Source: JBEKYH01 sp049511115
Lineage (GTDB): Bacteria > Planctomycetota > Phycisphaerae > Tepidisphaerales > Tepidisphaeraceae
Reading direction: 5' to 3'
DNA: 13,074 nt
Assembly: GCA_049511115.1 (NCBI GenBank)
Contig: JBEKYH010000084.1
Coordinates: 1-13,074 of the forward strand
Shown: positions 5,790 to 12,393 of the stretch, in pieces
How positions within the stretch are numbered: position 1 is the stretch's first letter
How the letters are laid out: each line of letters begins with the position of its first letter
Program-made: the position numbers and the translations under genes
The notes under the pieces: generated by a model
Told to the model about the DNA's origin: nothing
The model's database searches: none
Seen by the model: the letters and a program-made list of their open reading frames with translations, nothing else

Positions 5790-7598
5790 ATGACTGCGCC
5801 AGCCGTTGATTTACCTCGCTCCGCGCGCCGTCAGTTGCTGCCTCTCATCGCACTAATCGCTTTTGCGACGATCATCAGCTACGTTCCCGCCGTGCGCGAC
5901 GGGTGGGTGTGGGATGACAATCACTATGTCACGCACAATATTGACCTGTGCACGCTTCACGGCCTGGCGCAGATTTGGCTGCGGCCCGGGGCGACGCCGC
6001 AGTATTACCCGCTGACGCACACGACCTTCTGGATCGAATATCACCTGTGGGGCATTCATCCGCTTGGCTATCACCTGGACAACGTGCTCCTGCAGATTGC
6101 CAACGCCGCTCTTGTCGCTGTGATTTTGCGACGATTGAAAGTTCCGGGATATGGTCTGGCCGCTCTGCTTTTTGCGCTCCATCCGGTGCATGTTGAATCG
6201 GTGGCGTGGGTCACAGAGCGAAAGAATTTGCTTTCGGGTTTGTTCTATTTGCTGTCGATTCTTATCGCGCTGGACGTGTGGCGGATTGACGAAGATTTTA
6301 CTGAAAATAGCGCGACTATGCAGATTTGGGGACGCCGGTACGCGCTATGCCTCACGCTGTTCGTCGCGGCGCTGCTCAGCAAATCGGTGACGGCCAGCCT
6401 GCCGGCGGTCGTGCTGCTGCTTATCTGGTGGAAAAGGGGACGCCTTCGCTGGAAAGAAGTCGTTTCGCTTGTGCCGTTTTTCGCGCTGGGGGCGATCATG
6501 GGATCTGTAACCGGCTGGATGGAGAAGCATATCGTCGGCGCATCCGGCGCGGAATGGAGATGGAGCTTTTCGCAACGCGTGCTTATCGCGGGGCGGGCCA
6601 TTTGGTTCTACCTTGGCAAGCTGGTGTGGCCGCATCCGCTGATGTTTATTTATCCGAAATGGAACATTGATTCTGCCGATGGGGAACAGTGGATTTGCCC
6701 TGTTGCCGTTCTGGTGGTAGTCGGCCTGTTGTTCGTTTTGCGCCGACGGATCGGTCGATGGCCGCTGGTCGCCGCGCTGTTCTTTATCGTCTCGCTTTTT
6801 CCGGCGTTGGGATTCTTGGATGTTTACCCGATGCGCTATTCGTTTGTGGCCGATCACTTTCAGTATCTGGCCAGCATTGCTCCCCTTGCGGTTGCCGCGG
6901 CCGCGCTGAGTCGAGCGCCGCGAGTGGCGGTGGTTCCCATTCTGATTGTCCTGGGTGTCCTGACATGGCGGCAGGGCGATGTTTATCTGAACTCTGAATC
7001 GCTTTGGCGCGATGTCGTCTCTAAAAACCCCAACTCCGCGGTGGGTCATTGCGATCTGGGGGATGCCTTGATGGATCGGGGCGATCTGAACGAAGCTGCC
7101 GATCAATTCCAGCAGGCGATGAATATCGATCCGCAATTTGTCGAGGCGGAGATGGGCCTGGGCGCGGCCGCCGAGGCGCGGGGCGAGTTCTCACAGGCGG
7201 CTGATATCTATCGGCAGGCGCGCGATGCCCACGCTGAAAGTCCCTTGCCTGTTTGGCAACTGGGCTTGCTGGACCGGCGACACAATGATCCGGAATCGGC
7301 CCGGCAGGAGTTTGCCGCCGCGGCGGAGCGGCTGCCGAATCCATCGCCGGCGTACGAGGAACTTGGCGAAATTGCGCTGTCGGAAGAGGACCTGGGTGAT
7401 GCAGAACGAGAATTTCGACGTGCGCTGGATTTCGATGCGGACAGGTTTGAGGCGTATGACAATCTGGCGGCCATCGCGCTTCGGCGGGGGGATTTTGAGC
7501 AGGCGGAGACGGACTGCCGAGCGGCGTTGAGGATCAAGCCGGATGATGGGACGGCGAAGTTCAATCTGAATATGGCGGTGCGATTGCTGCATCAATGA
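5790..7598 (+). CDS. TMTC-like multispanning membrane protein with C-terminal TPR repeats
   Basis: The 602-residue protein has about nine to eleven hydrophobic segments in residues 16-396, then a soluble tetratricopeptide region at about 412-600. The N-terminal part matches the bacterial TMTC-like (GT-C glycosyltransferase fold) family: WVWDDNHYVTHN with the acidic DD at 42-43 in the first external loop, QYYPLTHTTFWIEYHLWGIHPLGYHLDN, and HPVHVESVAWVTERKNLLSG at 131-150. In animals TMTC proteins are O-mannosyltransferases using a lipid-linked sugar; a transferase role here is inferred. The TPRs, at least four (about 417-450, 451-484, 519-552 and 553-586), would bind partner proteins. The ATG at 5790 lacks a clear Shine-Dalgarno sequence. 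The gene overlaps the end of the convergent oxidoreductase gene by 7 bp. Such proteins are common in multiple copies in planctomycetes. Confidence 0.82.
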   Translation: MTAPAVDLPRSARRQLLPLIALIAFATIISYVPAVRDGWVWDDNHYVTHNIDLCTLHGLAQIWLRPGATPQYYPLTHTTFWIEYHLWGIHPLGYHLDNVLLQIANAALVAVILRRLKVPGYGLAALLFALHPVHVESVAWVTERKNLLSGLFYLLSILIALDVWRIDEDFTENSATMQIWGRRYALCLTLFVAALLSKSVTASLPAVVLLLIWWKRGRLRWKEVVSLVPFFALGAIMGSVTGWMEKHIVGASGAEWRWSFSQRVLIAGRAIWFYLGKLVWPHPLMFIYPKWNIDSADGEQWICPVAVLVVVGLLFVLRRRIGRWPLVAALFFIVSLFPALGFLDVYPMRYSFVADHFQYLASIAPLAVAAAALSRAPRVAVVPILIVLGVLTWRQGDVYLNSESLWRDVVSKNPNSAVGHCDLGDALMDRGDLNEAADQFQQAMNIDPQFVEAEMGLGAAAEARGEFSQAADIYRQARDAHAESPLPVWQLGLLDRRHNDPESARQEFAAAAERLPNPSPAYEELGEIALSEEDLGDAEREFRRALDFDADRFEAYDNLAAIALRRGDFEQAETDCRAALRIKPDDGTAKFNLNMAVRLLHQ

Positions 7599-8545
7599 GA
7601 CGCTTGCACGATGTTCGCCAGCGCATCAGGCAATTCCGCAAAGGCAAATTCAAATCCCATCTCCCGCAAGCGGCGTGATTGGAGGTAGCGTCCGTACAAC
7701 GCAAGCTCCGCATCAGTGCGCATGAGCCATGGGGCCGCGAGCCGGACCATCCAGGCAAAGGCGGGCAGTCCGATTGGCATGGCCAGGGCGCGGCGCAGCT
7801 CGCGCATAAACAGGCGCTGCGGCACGGGATTGGGCGAAGTTGCGATGTACTCGCCATGCATCGCTTCATCGGCCAGAGCGCGCTCAAAGAGGCGATTGAG
7901 ATCCGTCTGATGAATCCAGCTAATACCTTGTCGTCCCGAGCCGATTGTGCCGCCAAGTCCGAATCGGACCAGCATCCGCAGGCGGGCCAGCGCGCCGCCC
8001 CCAGCGCCGATATCGCGGCCGATGACGAAGCTCGTGCGAAGAATGACCTTTCGCTGGGAAGGCAGGGCGCCGGCATGAAATGCTTCCTCCCAGGCCCGGC
8101 CGACGAACGGCGCGAATCCGACGCCCAGGGGCGAGTCCTCTGAGCAGCGTGCGCCGGGCGGGTCTCCGTAGATGTGGGCCGTGCTCATCTGCACCCAGAC
8201 GGGGGGCGGCGAGGCGATGGCGCGCATGGCCTGGCCCAGCACGCGGGTGGCTTCAACGCGCGAGCGCAGGATTTCATCCTGATGATCGGGGGTCTTGATG
8301 CAATCGACGCTGCGGCCGACGAGATTGACCAGTCCGATGGCCCCGTCGAGGTCGCGCTTCCAATCGCCCAGTGTGCGGCCGTCCCAGGGGACATGACGCC
8401 ATCGACCGGCGATTTTGGGCGCGGTTCGAGAAAGGAGCACGATGGACGCGCCCTGGGCGGCGAGATGGTTGGCGAGGGATATGCCGAGAAATCCGGAGCC
8501 GCCGGCGATGACAATTTGGCCGGAAAATGTCGAGGCGGTGGGCAC
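7592..8545 (-). CDS. TIGR01777-family SDR oxidoreductase (YfcH-like, DUF1731 C-terminus)
   Basis: The 317-residue protein is an atypical short-chain dehydrogenase/epimerase. GGSGFLG at 15-21 is the NAD(P)-binding turn, WDGRTLGDW (54-62) and LVNLVGRSVD (72-81) are typical of this family, STAHIYGD (121-128) holds the strand-5 Ser/Thr and Tyr region, and the C-terminal 50 residues fit DUF1731. The classical YxxxK is replaced by a RAWEEAF-like stretch, as is normal in this family. Substrate is unknown. I chose GTG at 8545, since AGGA lies 8 bases upstream and the Rossmann strand begins soon after. A TTG at 8647 would add 34 basic, low-complexity residues and overlap the preceding gene. It is probably the last gene of the operon with 8640-9017 and 9062-9595, about 94 bp downstream of the membrane protein. 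Confidence 0.82.
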   Translation of the reverse strand: MPTASTFSGQIVIAGGSGFLGISLANHLAAQGASIVLLSRTAPKIAGRWRHVPWDGRTLGDWKRDLDGAIGLVNLVGRSVDCIKTPDHQDEILRSRVEATRVLGQAMRAIASPPPVWVQMSTAHIYGDPPGARCSEDSPLGVGFAPFVGRAWEEAFHAGALPSQRKVILRTSFVIGRDIGAGGGALARLRMLVRFGLGGTIGSGRQGISWIHQTDLNRLFERALADEAMHGEYIATSPNPVPQRLFMRELRRALAMPIGLPAFAWMVRLAAPWLMRTDAELALYGRYLQSRRLREMGFEFAFAELPDALANIVQASH

Positions 8546-8639
8546 GAAATGGGTCCTGTCGGTATCTGCTTGTGGAGACGAGAAACGGCCGCGCCGCCGC
8601 GCTTTGCATTGGCATCCCGGGCGGCGCGGTCCGAAAAAT

Positions 8640-9017
8640 CTAAACAATCGGCTCCGGCATCACCGGTGGCCGCTTCATACCATTGCGGCGCATCGCGGCG
8701 AACACCGCCAGATTGCAAAAGTGCATACCGCCCAACACCAGCAGCACGATACCGATCTTGGTGCTCAGGTCTTCGATGCCCTGTTCAATCGTGCCTGGCC
8801 GCTCGCCATATTGGAGGGCCAGCGTCACGTACCCGATGTTAATCAGGTAGAAGCCGACCACGAGGAGGTGGTTGACGGATTCCGCCAGCTCGACGTTTCC
8901 GCGGAAGGCATCGACGAGGAATATCCCGCCGCGCCGAAACAGGGTGCGCGCGACCCAGACGGTGACGATCCCGCTGATCGCCAGATAAACCAGATACATC
9001 GACACAGTGAGAGACAT
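8640..9017 (-). CDS. Small conserved membrane protein, three predicted helices
   Basis: The 125-residue protein has hydrophobic segments at about 5-24, 48-68 and 86-108. An amphipathic, charged stretch (FRGNVELAESVNH, 38-50) lies before the second segment. The C-terminus is a short basic and proline-rich tail. I recognise the general type, an uncharacterised integral membrane protein, but not a function. The start is very well supported: AAAGGAG lies 6 bases before ATG at 9017. It stands between the GbsR/MarR-type regulator (44 bp upstream) and the SDR oxidoreductase downstream, all on the minus strand, so it is probably regulated by the former. No signal peptide cleavage site or catalytic motif is visible. 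Confidence 0.78.
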   Translation of the reverse strand: MSLTVSMYLVYLAISGIVTVWVARTLFRRGGIFLVDAFRGNVELAESVNHLLVVGFYLINIGYVTLALQYGERPGTIEQGIEDLSTKIGIVLLVLGGMHFCNLAVFAAMRRNGMKRPPVMPEPIV

Positions 9018-9061
9018 GACAAGCTCCTTTCGGTAATGAGTTTGATTCGCGGTTTATTCCT

Positions 9062-9595
9062 CTACGCTTTGGCCTTGCCGAGCAATTTGCTCACCTTGCT
9101 GCCGAGTTTCACGAACTTGATCACCGCCGGGCACGACATGCCGCGCGTGTCGTCGTACCACTTGGTCATCAGCTCAAAAAACTCCAGCATGTCGGCGAGC
9201 CGCTGGCGCGTGTAGGCATCCGCCCCCGGCCCCCTTGCCTCGGCGACGCATTCGCGGAGGAGGGCCAGCGTCGGATCCGTCTCGCGTTTTTTCCGCTGGT
9301 CGAGGATGACGCGGAACATTTCCCAGACGTCCTTCATCGACTCAAAATGATCGCGCCGGTCGCGTAATACATGCACGATCCTGACGATTCCCCATCCCTG
9401 CAATTCCCGCAGGCTCGTGCTTACGTTGCTGCGCGCCACGCCCAGAGTTTCGGCGATCTCCTCCGCCGTGAGCGGCGTCGGGGAGAGATACAGGAGCGCA
9501 TGAATCTGCGCTACCGTCCGGTTAATCCCCCAGCGCGCCCCCATCTCGCCCCAGTGCAGGATGAACTTGCGATTGATTGCAGTTATTTCTGTCAT
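9062..9595 (-). CDS. GbsR/MarR-type winged-helix transcriptional regulator
   Basis: The 177-residue protein opens MTEITAINRKFILHWGEMGARWGINRTVAQIHALLYLSPTPLTAEEIAETLGVARSNVSTSLRELQGWGIV in continuous frame. Residues about 24-80 form a winged helix-turn-helix with recognition helix VARSNVSTSLRELQGWG (53-69). The WGEMGxxWGxNRTVAQIHALLYLS pattern is characteristic of the GbsR subgroup, whose Bacillus member represses choline uptake and oxidation genes. The C-terminal half is helical and would mediate dimerisation or ligand sensing; no choline gene is nearby, so the ligand is unknown. I chose ATG at 9595, not the TTG at 9631, because that TTG is the first base triplet of a near-consensus -35 box. 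The start lies within a perfect palindrome, and no Shine-Dalgarno sequence precedes it, suggesting a leaderless mRNA. It is first gene of the probable three-gene operon. Confidence 0.85.
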   Translation of the reverse strand: MTEITAINRKFILHWGEMGARWGINRTVAQIHALLYLSPTPLTAEEIAETLGVARSNVSTSLRELQGWGIVRIVHVLRDRRDHFESMKDVWEMFRVILDQRKKRETDPTLALLRECVAEARGPGADAYTRQRLADMLEFFELMTKWYDDTRGMSCPAVIKFVKLGSKVSKLLGKAKA

Positions 9596-9604
9596 TACAG
9601 AAAT
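9585..9604. promoter_or_regulatory. Perfect 20-bp operator-like palindrome over the regulator start codon
   Basis: The sequence ATTTCTGTCATTACAGAAAT has 8-bp arms that pair perfectly around a 4-base centre. The start codon of the GbsR/MarR-type gene (9593-9595, minus strand) lies in the centre, and the palindrome overlaps the end of the predicted -10 box. MarR-family dimers bind palindromes of this size, so this is most likely the autoregulatory operator. Confidence 0.68.
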
Positions 9605-9631
9605 TATCGACGTAACGGGATGATTTGTCAA
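9603..9631 (-). promoter_or_regulatory. Near-consensus sigma70 promoter of the regulator operon
   Basis: On the minus strand, TTGACA (9631-9626) and GATAAT (9608-9603) are separated by exactly 17 bp, giving 11 of 12 consensus matches. Transcription would start around 9596, at or one base before the ATG at 9595, so the message would be leaderless. This is the strongest promoter match in the window. Confidence 0.7.
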
Positions 9632-9670
9632 GAGAGATTATCGGATTTGCCTGGCGAAGAGGGAAAGGGC

Positions 9671-9716
9671 GAATTCACAGCGAAGGCGCGAAGAACGCGA
9701 AGTTAAGAATTCACAG
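9671..9716 (+). repeat. Direct repeat with a relative of the 3366-3511 repeat ends
   Basis: GAATTCACAG occurs at 9671-9680 and again at 9707-9716, a 36-bp period. Between them, 9676-9702 reads as a CAC-GCG-AAGGCGCGAAGAACGCGAAG-type sequence that resembles the ends of the element at 3366-3511. The stretch from 9632 to 9910 otherwise holds no convincing gene or terminator. Confidence 0.5.
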
Positions 9717-9910
9717 GGGCGGAAATTCAGATCAACAACTCAAACAGCATGACGAGAAATGGGCGGCGGACATCACCTGCGTCCGCACCGGCCATGCAAC
9801 TGAAAGCGCGATCGCCTTGCGGATGCCGGTGCGAGCCTGGGCGGGAATATTAACCCGGCCGACGCAATTTTATAGCGCCAGCACGCTGCATACATTTTAA
9901 CGCCACGTTT

Positions 9911-10891
9911 TTAGATCGGCTGCGCGACGTTGACCGCCCGTTCCTTCGGCGCCAAATCCGGCCGGTAGAACTCGATCATCTTTTTGAGCCCCTCCTTGCG
10001 CGAGACCACTGGCGACCAGCCAAGCACCTGGCGCGCCCGGGTGATGTCCGGGCAGCGCACGCGCGGGTCATCCGGCGGCATGGGTTGGAAGGCGACCGTG
10101 CTGGTCGATTCGGGGATCAGGGCGAGGATTTCCTTGGCGATGTTCAGGATGGTGACTTCGTCGGGGTTGCCAAGGTTGATCGGCTCGTGGAAATCGCTCT
10201 CCATCGTCAGGTTGATGCCGCGGACCAAGTCGGAGACGTAGCAGAGGCTGCGGGTCTGGCGACCGTCGCCGAAGACGGTGAGGGGTTCGTTGTGGAGGGC
10301 CTGGCGGATGAAGCTGATGACGACGCGGCCGTCGTAGGGGTCCATGCGCGGGCCGTAGGTGTTGAAAATGCGGATCAGGCGGGTGTCCACCTTGCGTTCG
10401 CGGTGGTAGGCCATCGTGCAGGCCTCGCTGAAACGCTTGGCTTCGTCGTACATGCTGCGCAGGCCGATGGGGTTGACGTTGCCCCAGTAATCCTCGCGCT
10501 GGGGATGGACGGCGGGGTCGCCGTAGCATTCTGAAGTGCTGGCCATCAGAAAGCGGGCTTTGCGGCGTTCAGCCAGTTCGAGGAGGTTCCAGGCGCCCTG
10601 GCTGTTGACCTTGAGCGTGGCGATCTGATGTTTGACGTAGCCAATCGGAGAGGCGGGCGAGGCCATGTGGTAGATGCGATGAAAATCTCCCGGGGGCGGG
10701 GGCATGTGAACGACGTCGCCCTGGATAAATTCATAACGCTCGTGGCCGTCAAGATGGGCAATATTTTCGCGCTTGCCGGTGAGGAAGTTATCGATCCCGA
10801 CGACGCTATGCCCCTGCTCGAGGAGCAGGTCGGTCAGGTGGGAGCCAAGGAAGCCGGCAGCGCCGGAAATAAGGATTCGCATGGAAGACAT
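9911..10891 (-). CDS. UDP-glucuronate decarboxylase (UDP-xylose synthase), extended SDR
   Basis: The enzyme oxidises and decarboxylates UDP-glucuronate with bound NAD+ to give UDP-xylose, a donor for surface glycans. In the 326-residue form, GAAGFLG (10-16) binds NAD, HMASPASPIGY (about 75-85) and STSECYGDP (118-126) carry active-site residues including Ser/Thr and Glu121, and Y148 with K152 form the YxxxK pair. EDYWGNVNPIGLRSMYDEAKR and GDGRQTRSLCYVSDLV are classic for this family and separate it from UDP-galactose epimerases. I chose ATG at 10891, 7 bp after the stop of the glycosyltransferase gene, with GGGGA just upstream; ATG at 10882 is an alternative that removes three residues. The pair is almost certainly one operon for glycan assembly. 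Length is slightly above the usual 310-320. Confidence 0.93.
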   Translation of the reverse strand: MSSMRILISGAAGFLGSHLTDLLLEQGHSVVGIDNFLTGKRENIAHLDGHERYEFIQGDVVHMPPPPGDFHRIYHMASPASPIGYVKHQIATLKVNSQGAWNLLELAERRKARFLMASTSECYGDPAVHPQREDYWGNVNPIGLRSMYDEAKRFSEACTMAYHRERKVDTRLIRIFNTYGPRMDPYDGRVVISFIRQALHNEPLTVFGDGRQTRSLCYVSDLVRGINLTMESDFHEPINLGNPDEVTILNIAKEILALIPESTSTVAFQPMPPDDPRVRCPDITRARQVLGWSPVVSRKEGLKKMIEFYRPDLAPKERAVNVAQPI

Positions 10892-10898
10892 TTGTCCC

Positions 10899-11663
10899 CT
10901 ATTCAATAATGCCAAAGCGGACGATGGTCAGGATCGCCTTGATCCCATCGCGCCAGGTGATCTTTTTACCTTCCTCGTAACTCCGTCCATAATAGGCCAC
11001 GCCGACTTCATAAATCCTTAAGGCAGGCCGCATTTTGGCGATCTTGGCGGTGATTTCCGGCTCAAAGCCAAAGCGATTGCACTGGATCGTGATGCGGTCC
11101 AGGATCGGCCTGCGGAACGCCTTATAACAGACTTCCATGTCCGTTAAGTTCAGATTGGTAAACATGTTACTGAGCGTGGTCAGAAACCGGTTGCCCAGCG
11201 TGTGCCAATAATACAGAACCCGGTGCGGCTCGCCAATGAAACGGCTGCCATAGACCACATCGGCTTTGTCATCGGCGATTGGCCGGAGCAGCTTGGGGTA
11301 ATCCGAGGGGTCATATTCAAGGTCGGCGTCCTGGATAATAACCACGTCGCCGGTGGCATGTTTGAAGCCGTCGCGGAGGGCGGCGCCTTTGCCTTCGTTG
11401 AGCGTTTTGTGGAAGACGCGGATGGGGACATCGGGAAAGAGGCCCGGCAACTCGTCGAGCTTTTTGCCGGTGCCGTCGCGGGAGCAGTCGTTGACGCAGA
11501 TGATCTCGCGCGTGAGGTTGGGAAGCAGCGGAGCGGCGATAACCATGCCCACGAGCTTCTGGATGGTCTTCTCCTCGTTATAAACGGGGATAACGATGGA
11601 AACCTTGGCCAGGGTGTTGGAATCCTGGGGCGGCGCAGATTGCGTGTGCGGCGTCGTATTCAT
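10899..11663 (-). CDS. Family 2 glycosyltransferase, dolichyl-phosphate-mannose-synthase-like
   Basis: The 254-residue protein has the GT-A fold of family 2: SIVIPVYNEEKTI (from about 22), ICVNDCSRDGTG (about 55-66), NEGKGAALRDGF (89-100) and the metal-binding DADLEYDP at 112-119. It lacks strong C-terminal transmembrane helices, so it resembles soluble or peripheral polyprenyl-phosphate sugar transferases such as Dpm1-like proteins. The likely job is to charge a lipid carrier with a sugar, or add a sugar in surface-glycan assembly; donor and acceptor are unknown. ATG at 11663 is preferred over an in-frame TTG at 11699; neither has a clear ribosome site. UDP-glucuronate decarboxylase follows after a 7-bp gap. 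A promoter-like TTGCCA-17-GTTAAT lies upstream. Confidence 0.9.
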   Translation of the reverse strand: MNTTPHTQSAPPQDSNTLAKVSIVIPVYNEEKTIQKLVGMVIAAPLLPNLTREIICVNDCSRDGTGKKLDELPGLFPDVPIRVFHKTLNEGKGAALRDGFKHATGDVVIIQDADLEYDPSDYPKLLRPIADDKADVVYGSRFIGEPHRVLYYWHTLGNRFLTTLSNMFTNLNLTDMEVCYKAFRRPILDRITIQCNRFGFEPEITAKIAKMRPALRIYEVGVAYYGRSYEEGKKITWRDGIKAILTIVRFGIIE

Positions 11664-11735
11664 AGCGGGAATATCGGTTAAAGGGGGGATGGTCCGCAAG
11701 GGATTGGCGTGGCGATGTTCAGGTAAAAAGCAAAA

Positions 11736-11764
11736 ATTAACCCGCTTGACATAACTTGTGGCAA
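11736..11764 (-). promoter_or_regulatory. Putative promoter of the glycosyltransferase operon
   Basis: On the minus strand TTGCCA (11764-11759) and GTTAAT (11741-11736) are 17 bp apart, with 5 and 4 consensus matches. It lies on the same DNA as the divergent promoter at 11746-11775, so binding of polymerase at one would exclude the other. Confidence 0.38.
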
Positions 11765-11775
11765 CCGTCTAAATT
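11746..11775 (+). promoter_or_regulatory. Putative promoter of the bifunctional-nuclease gene
   Basis: TTGACA (11746-11751), an 18-bp spacer and TAAATT (11770-11775) give a perfect -35 and a 4-of-6 -10. The expected start near 11782 leaves a leader of about 34 nt with GGAG at 11804-11807. Confidence 0.5.
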
Positions 11776-11815
11776 CGTTAGTCCCCTCCGCACCTTTAAG
11801 CCCGGAGCCGTTGTC

Positions 11816-12208
11816 ATGGCCATTCAGATGGAATTGCACCGCATCATTATTAGTGAGCTGTCGGAACAGCAGGTGATTGTCCTCAAGGAAGTGGACGGTG
11901 AACGAAACTTCCCCATTATGATTGACAGCGCCCAGGCGTGCGCCATCGACCGGCGGCTCAAGGGGATCCCAGCGCCGCGGCCGATGACGCATGATCTCCT
12001 GTCCAGCGTTATTGAGCACCTGGGCGGGGCGATGGACCACATTGAGATCAATAATCTGGAAAATCATACCTTTTACGCGCAGATCTTCATCCGCCAGAGC
12101 GGCAGAGTGATTGCGGTGGACAGCCGCCCCAGCGATGCAATCGCTCTGGGGATTTCCACGATGGTGCCGATTTTTGTGGCTGAGCACGTCTTGAACGAAG
12201 TAGCTTAA
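11816..12208 (+). CDS. Bifunctional nuclease domain (BFN, DUF151) protein
   Basis: The 130-residue protein is essentially a single BFN domain. Diagnostic stretches are ISELSEQQVIVLKEVDGERNFPI (from about 12), RPMTHDLL at 55-62 and VDSRPSDAIALG at 101-112. The family is named for DNase and RNase activity reported for a plant homologue; the bacterial role is not settled, and Asp and Arg/Ser residues of SRPSDA are the likely functional site. ATG at 11816 is preceded by GGAG with an 8-base spacer; an upstream GTG-type frame from 11756 would run through the promoter and is rejected. The product is soluble, with no signal peptide. It is divergent from the glycosyltransferase operon and upstream of the ECF sigma gene, with 185 bp between. 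Confidence 0.92.
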   Translation: MAIQMELHRIIISELSEQQVIVLKEVDGERNFPIMIDSAQACAIDRRLKGIPAPRPMTHDLLSSVIEHLGGAMDHIEINNLENHTFYAQIFIRQSGRVIAVDSRPSDAIALGISTMVPIFVAEHVLNEVA

Positions 12209-12249
12209 TAATCCCGTTCGCCTTAATGTTGACTTCATGCGCGGCGTGT

Positions 12250-12267
12250 TTAAGTGGCGCTTAAGTG
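12250..12267 (+). repeat. Short direct repeat TTAAGTG with 11-bp period
   Basis: TTAAGTG at 12250-12256 recurs at 12261-12267, about one helical turn apart, in the gap between the nuclease gene and the sigma factor gene. The pair also contains an inverted TTAAG/CTTAA. It could be a regulator site for the sigma factor gene, but no protein can be named. Confidence 0.25.
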
Positions 12268-12393
12268 CTTTTGCGCGCTGCGGCAACGAACCGGATGCTT
12301 ACAATGTATAGGTAGGACGGGACGGCGGATTGGCGAGTTTGCGGTGGTTGTGGCGGATAAAAAGTCTCCCGGGTGAAAAATAAAGAAGATTTA

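Noticed and set aside
6345..7136. Minus-strand open frame of 263 aa opposite the TMTC-like gene
   Set aside because: Composition is Arg/Gln/His-rich and featureless. The plus strand encodes coherent membrane helices and TPRs.
7592..7598. 7-bp tail-to-tail overlap of the TMTC-like and SDR genes as a regulatory device
   Set aside because: Short convergent overlaps are common in compact genomes. I see no stem-loop or other signal there.
7592..8545. Missing YxxxK in the SDR protein as evidence of a pseudoenzyme
   Set aside because: Loss of this pair, with a WE-type stretch in its place, is normal in the TIGR01777 family.
9625..9900. Possible 91-aa gene upstream of the regulator
   Set aside because: Its start region is translated repeat sequence, it has no domain and it overlaps the regulator promoter.
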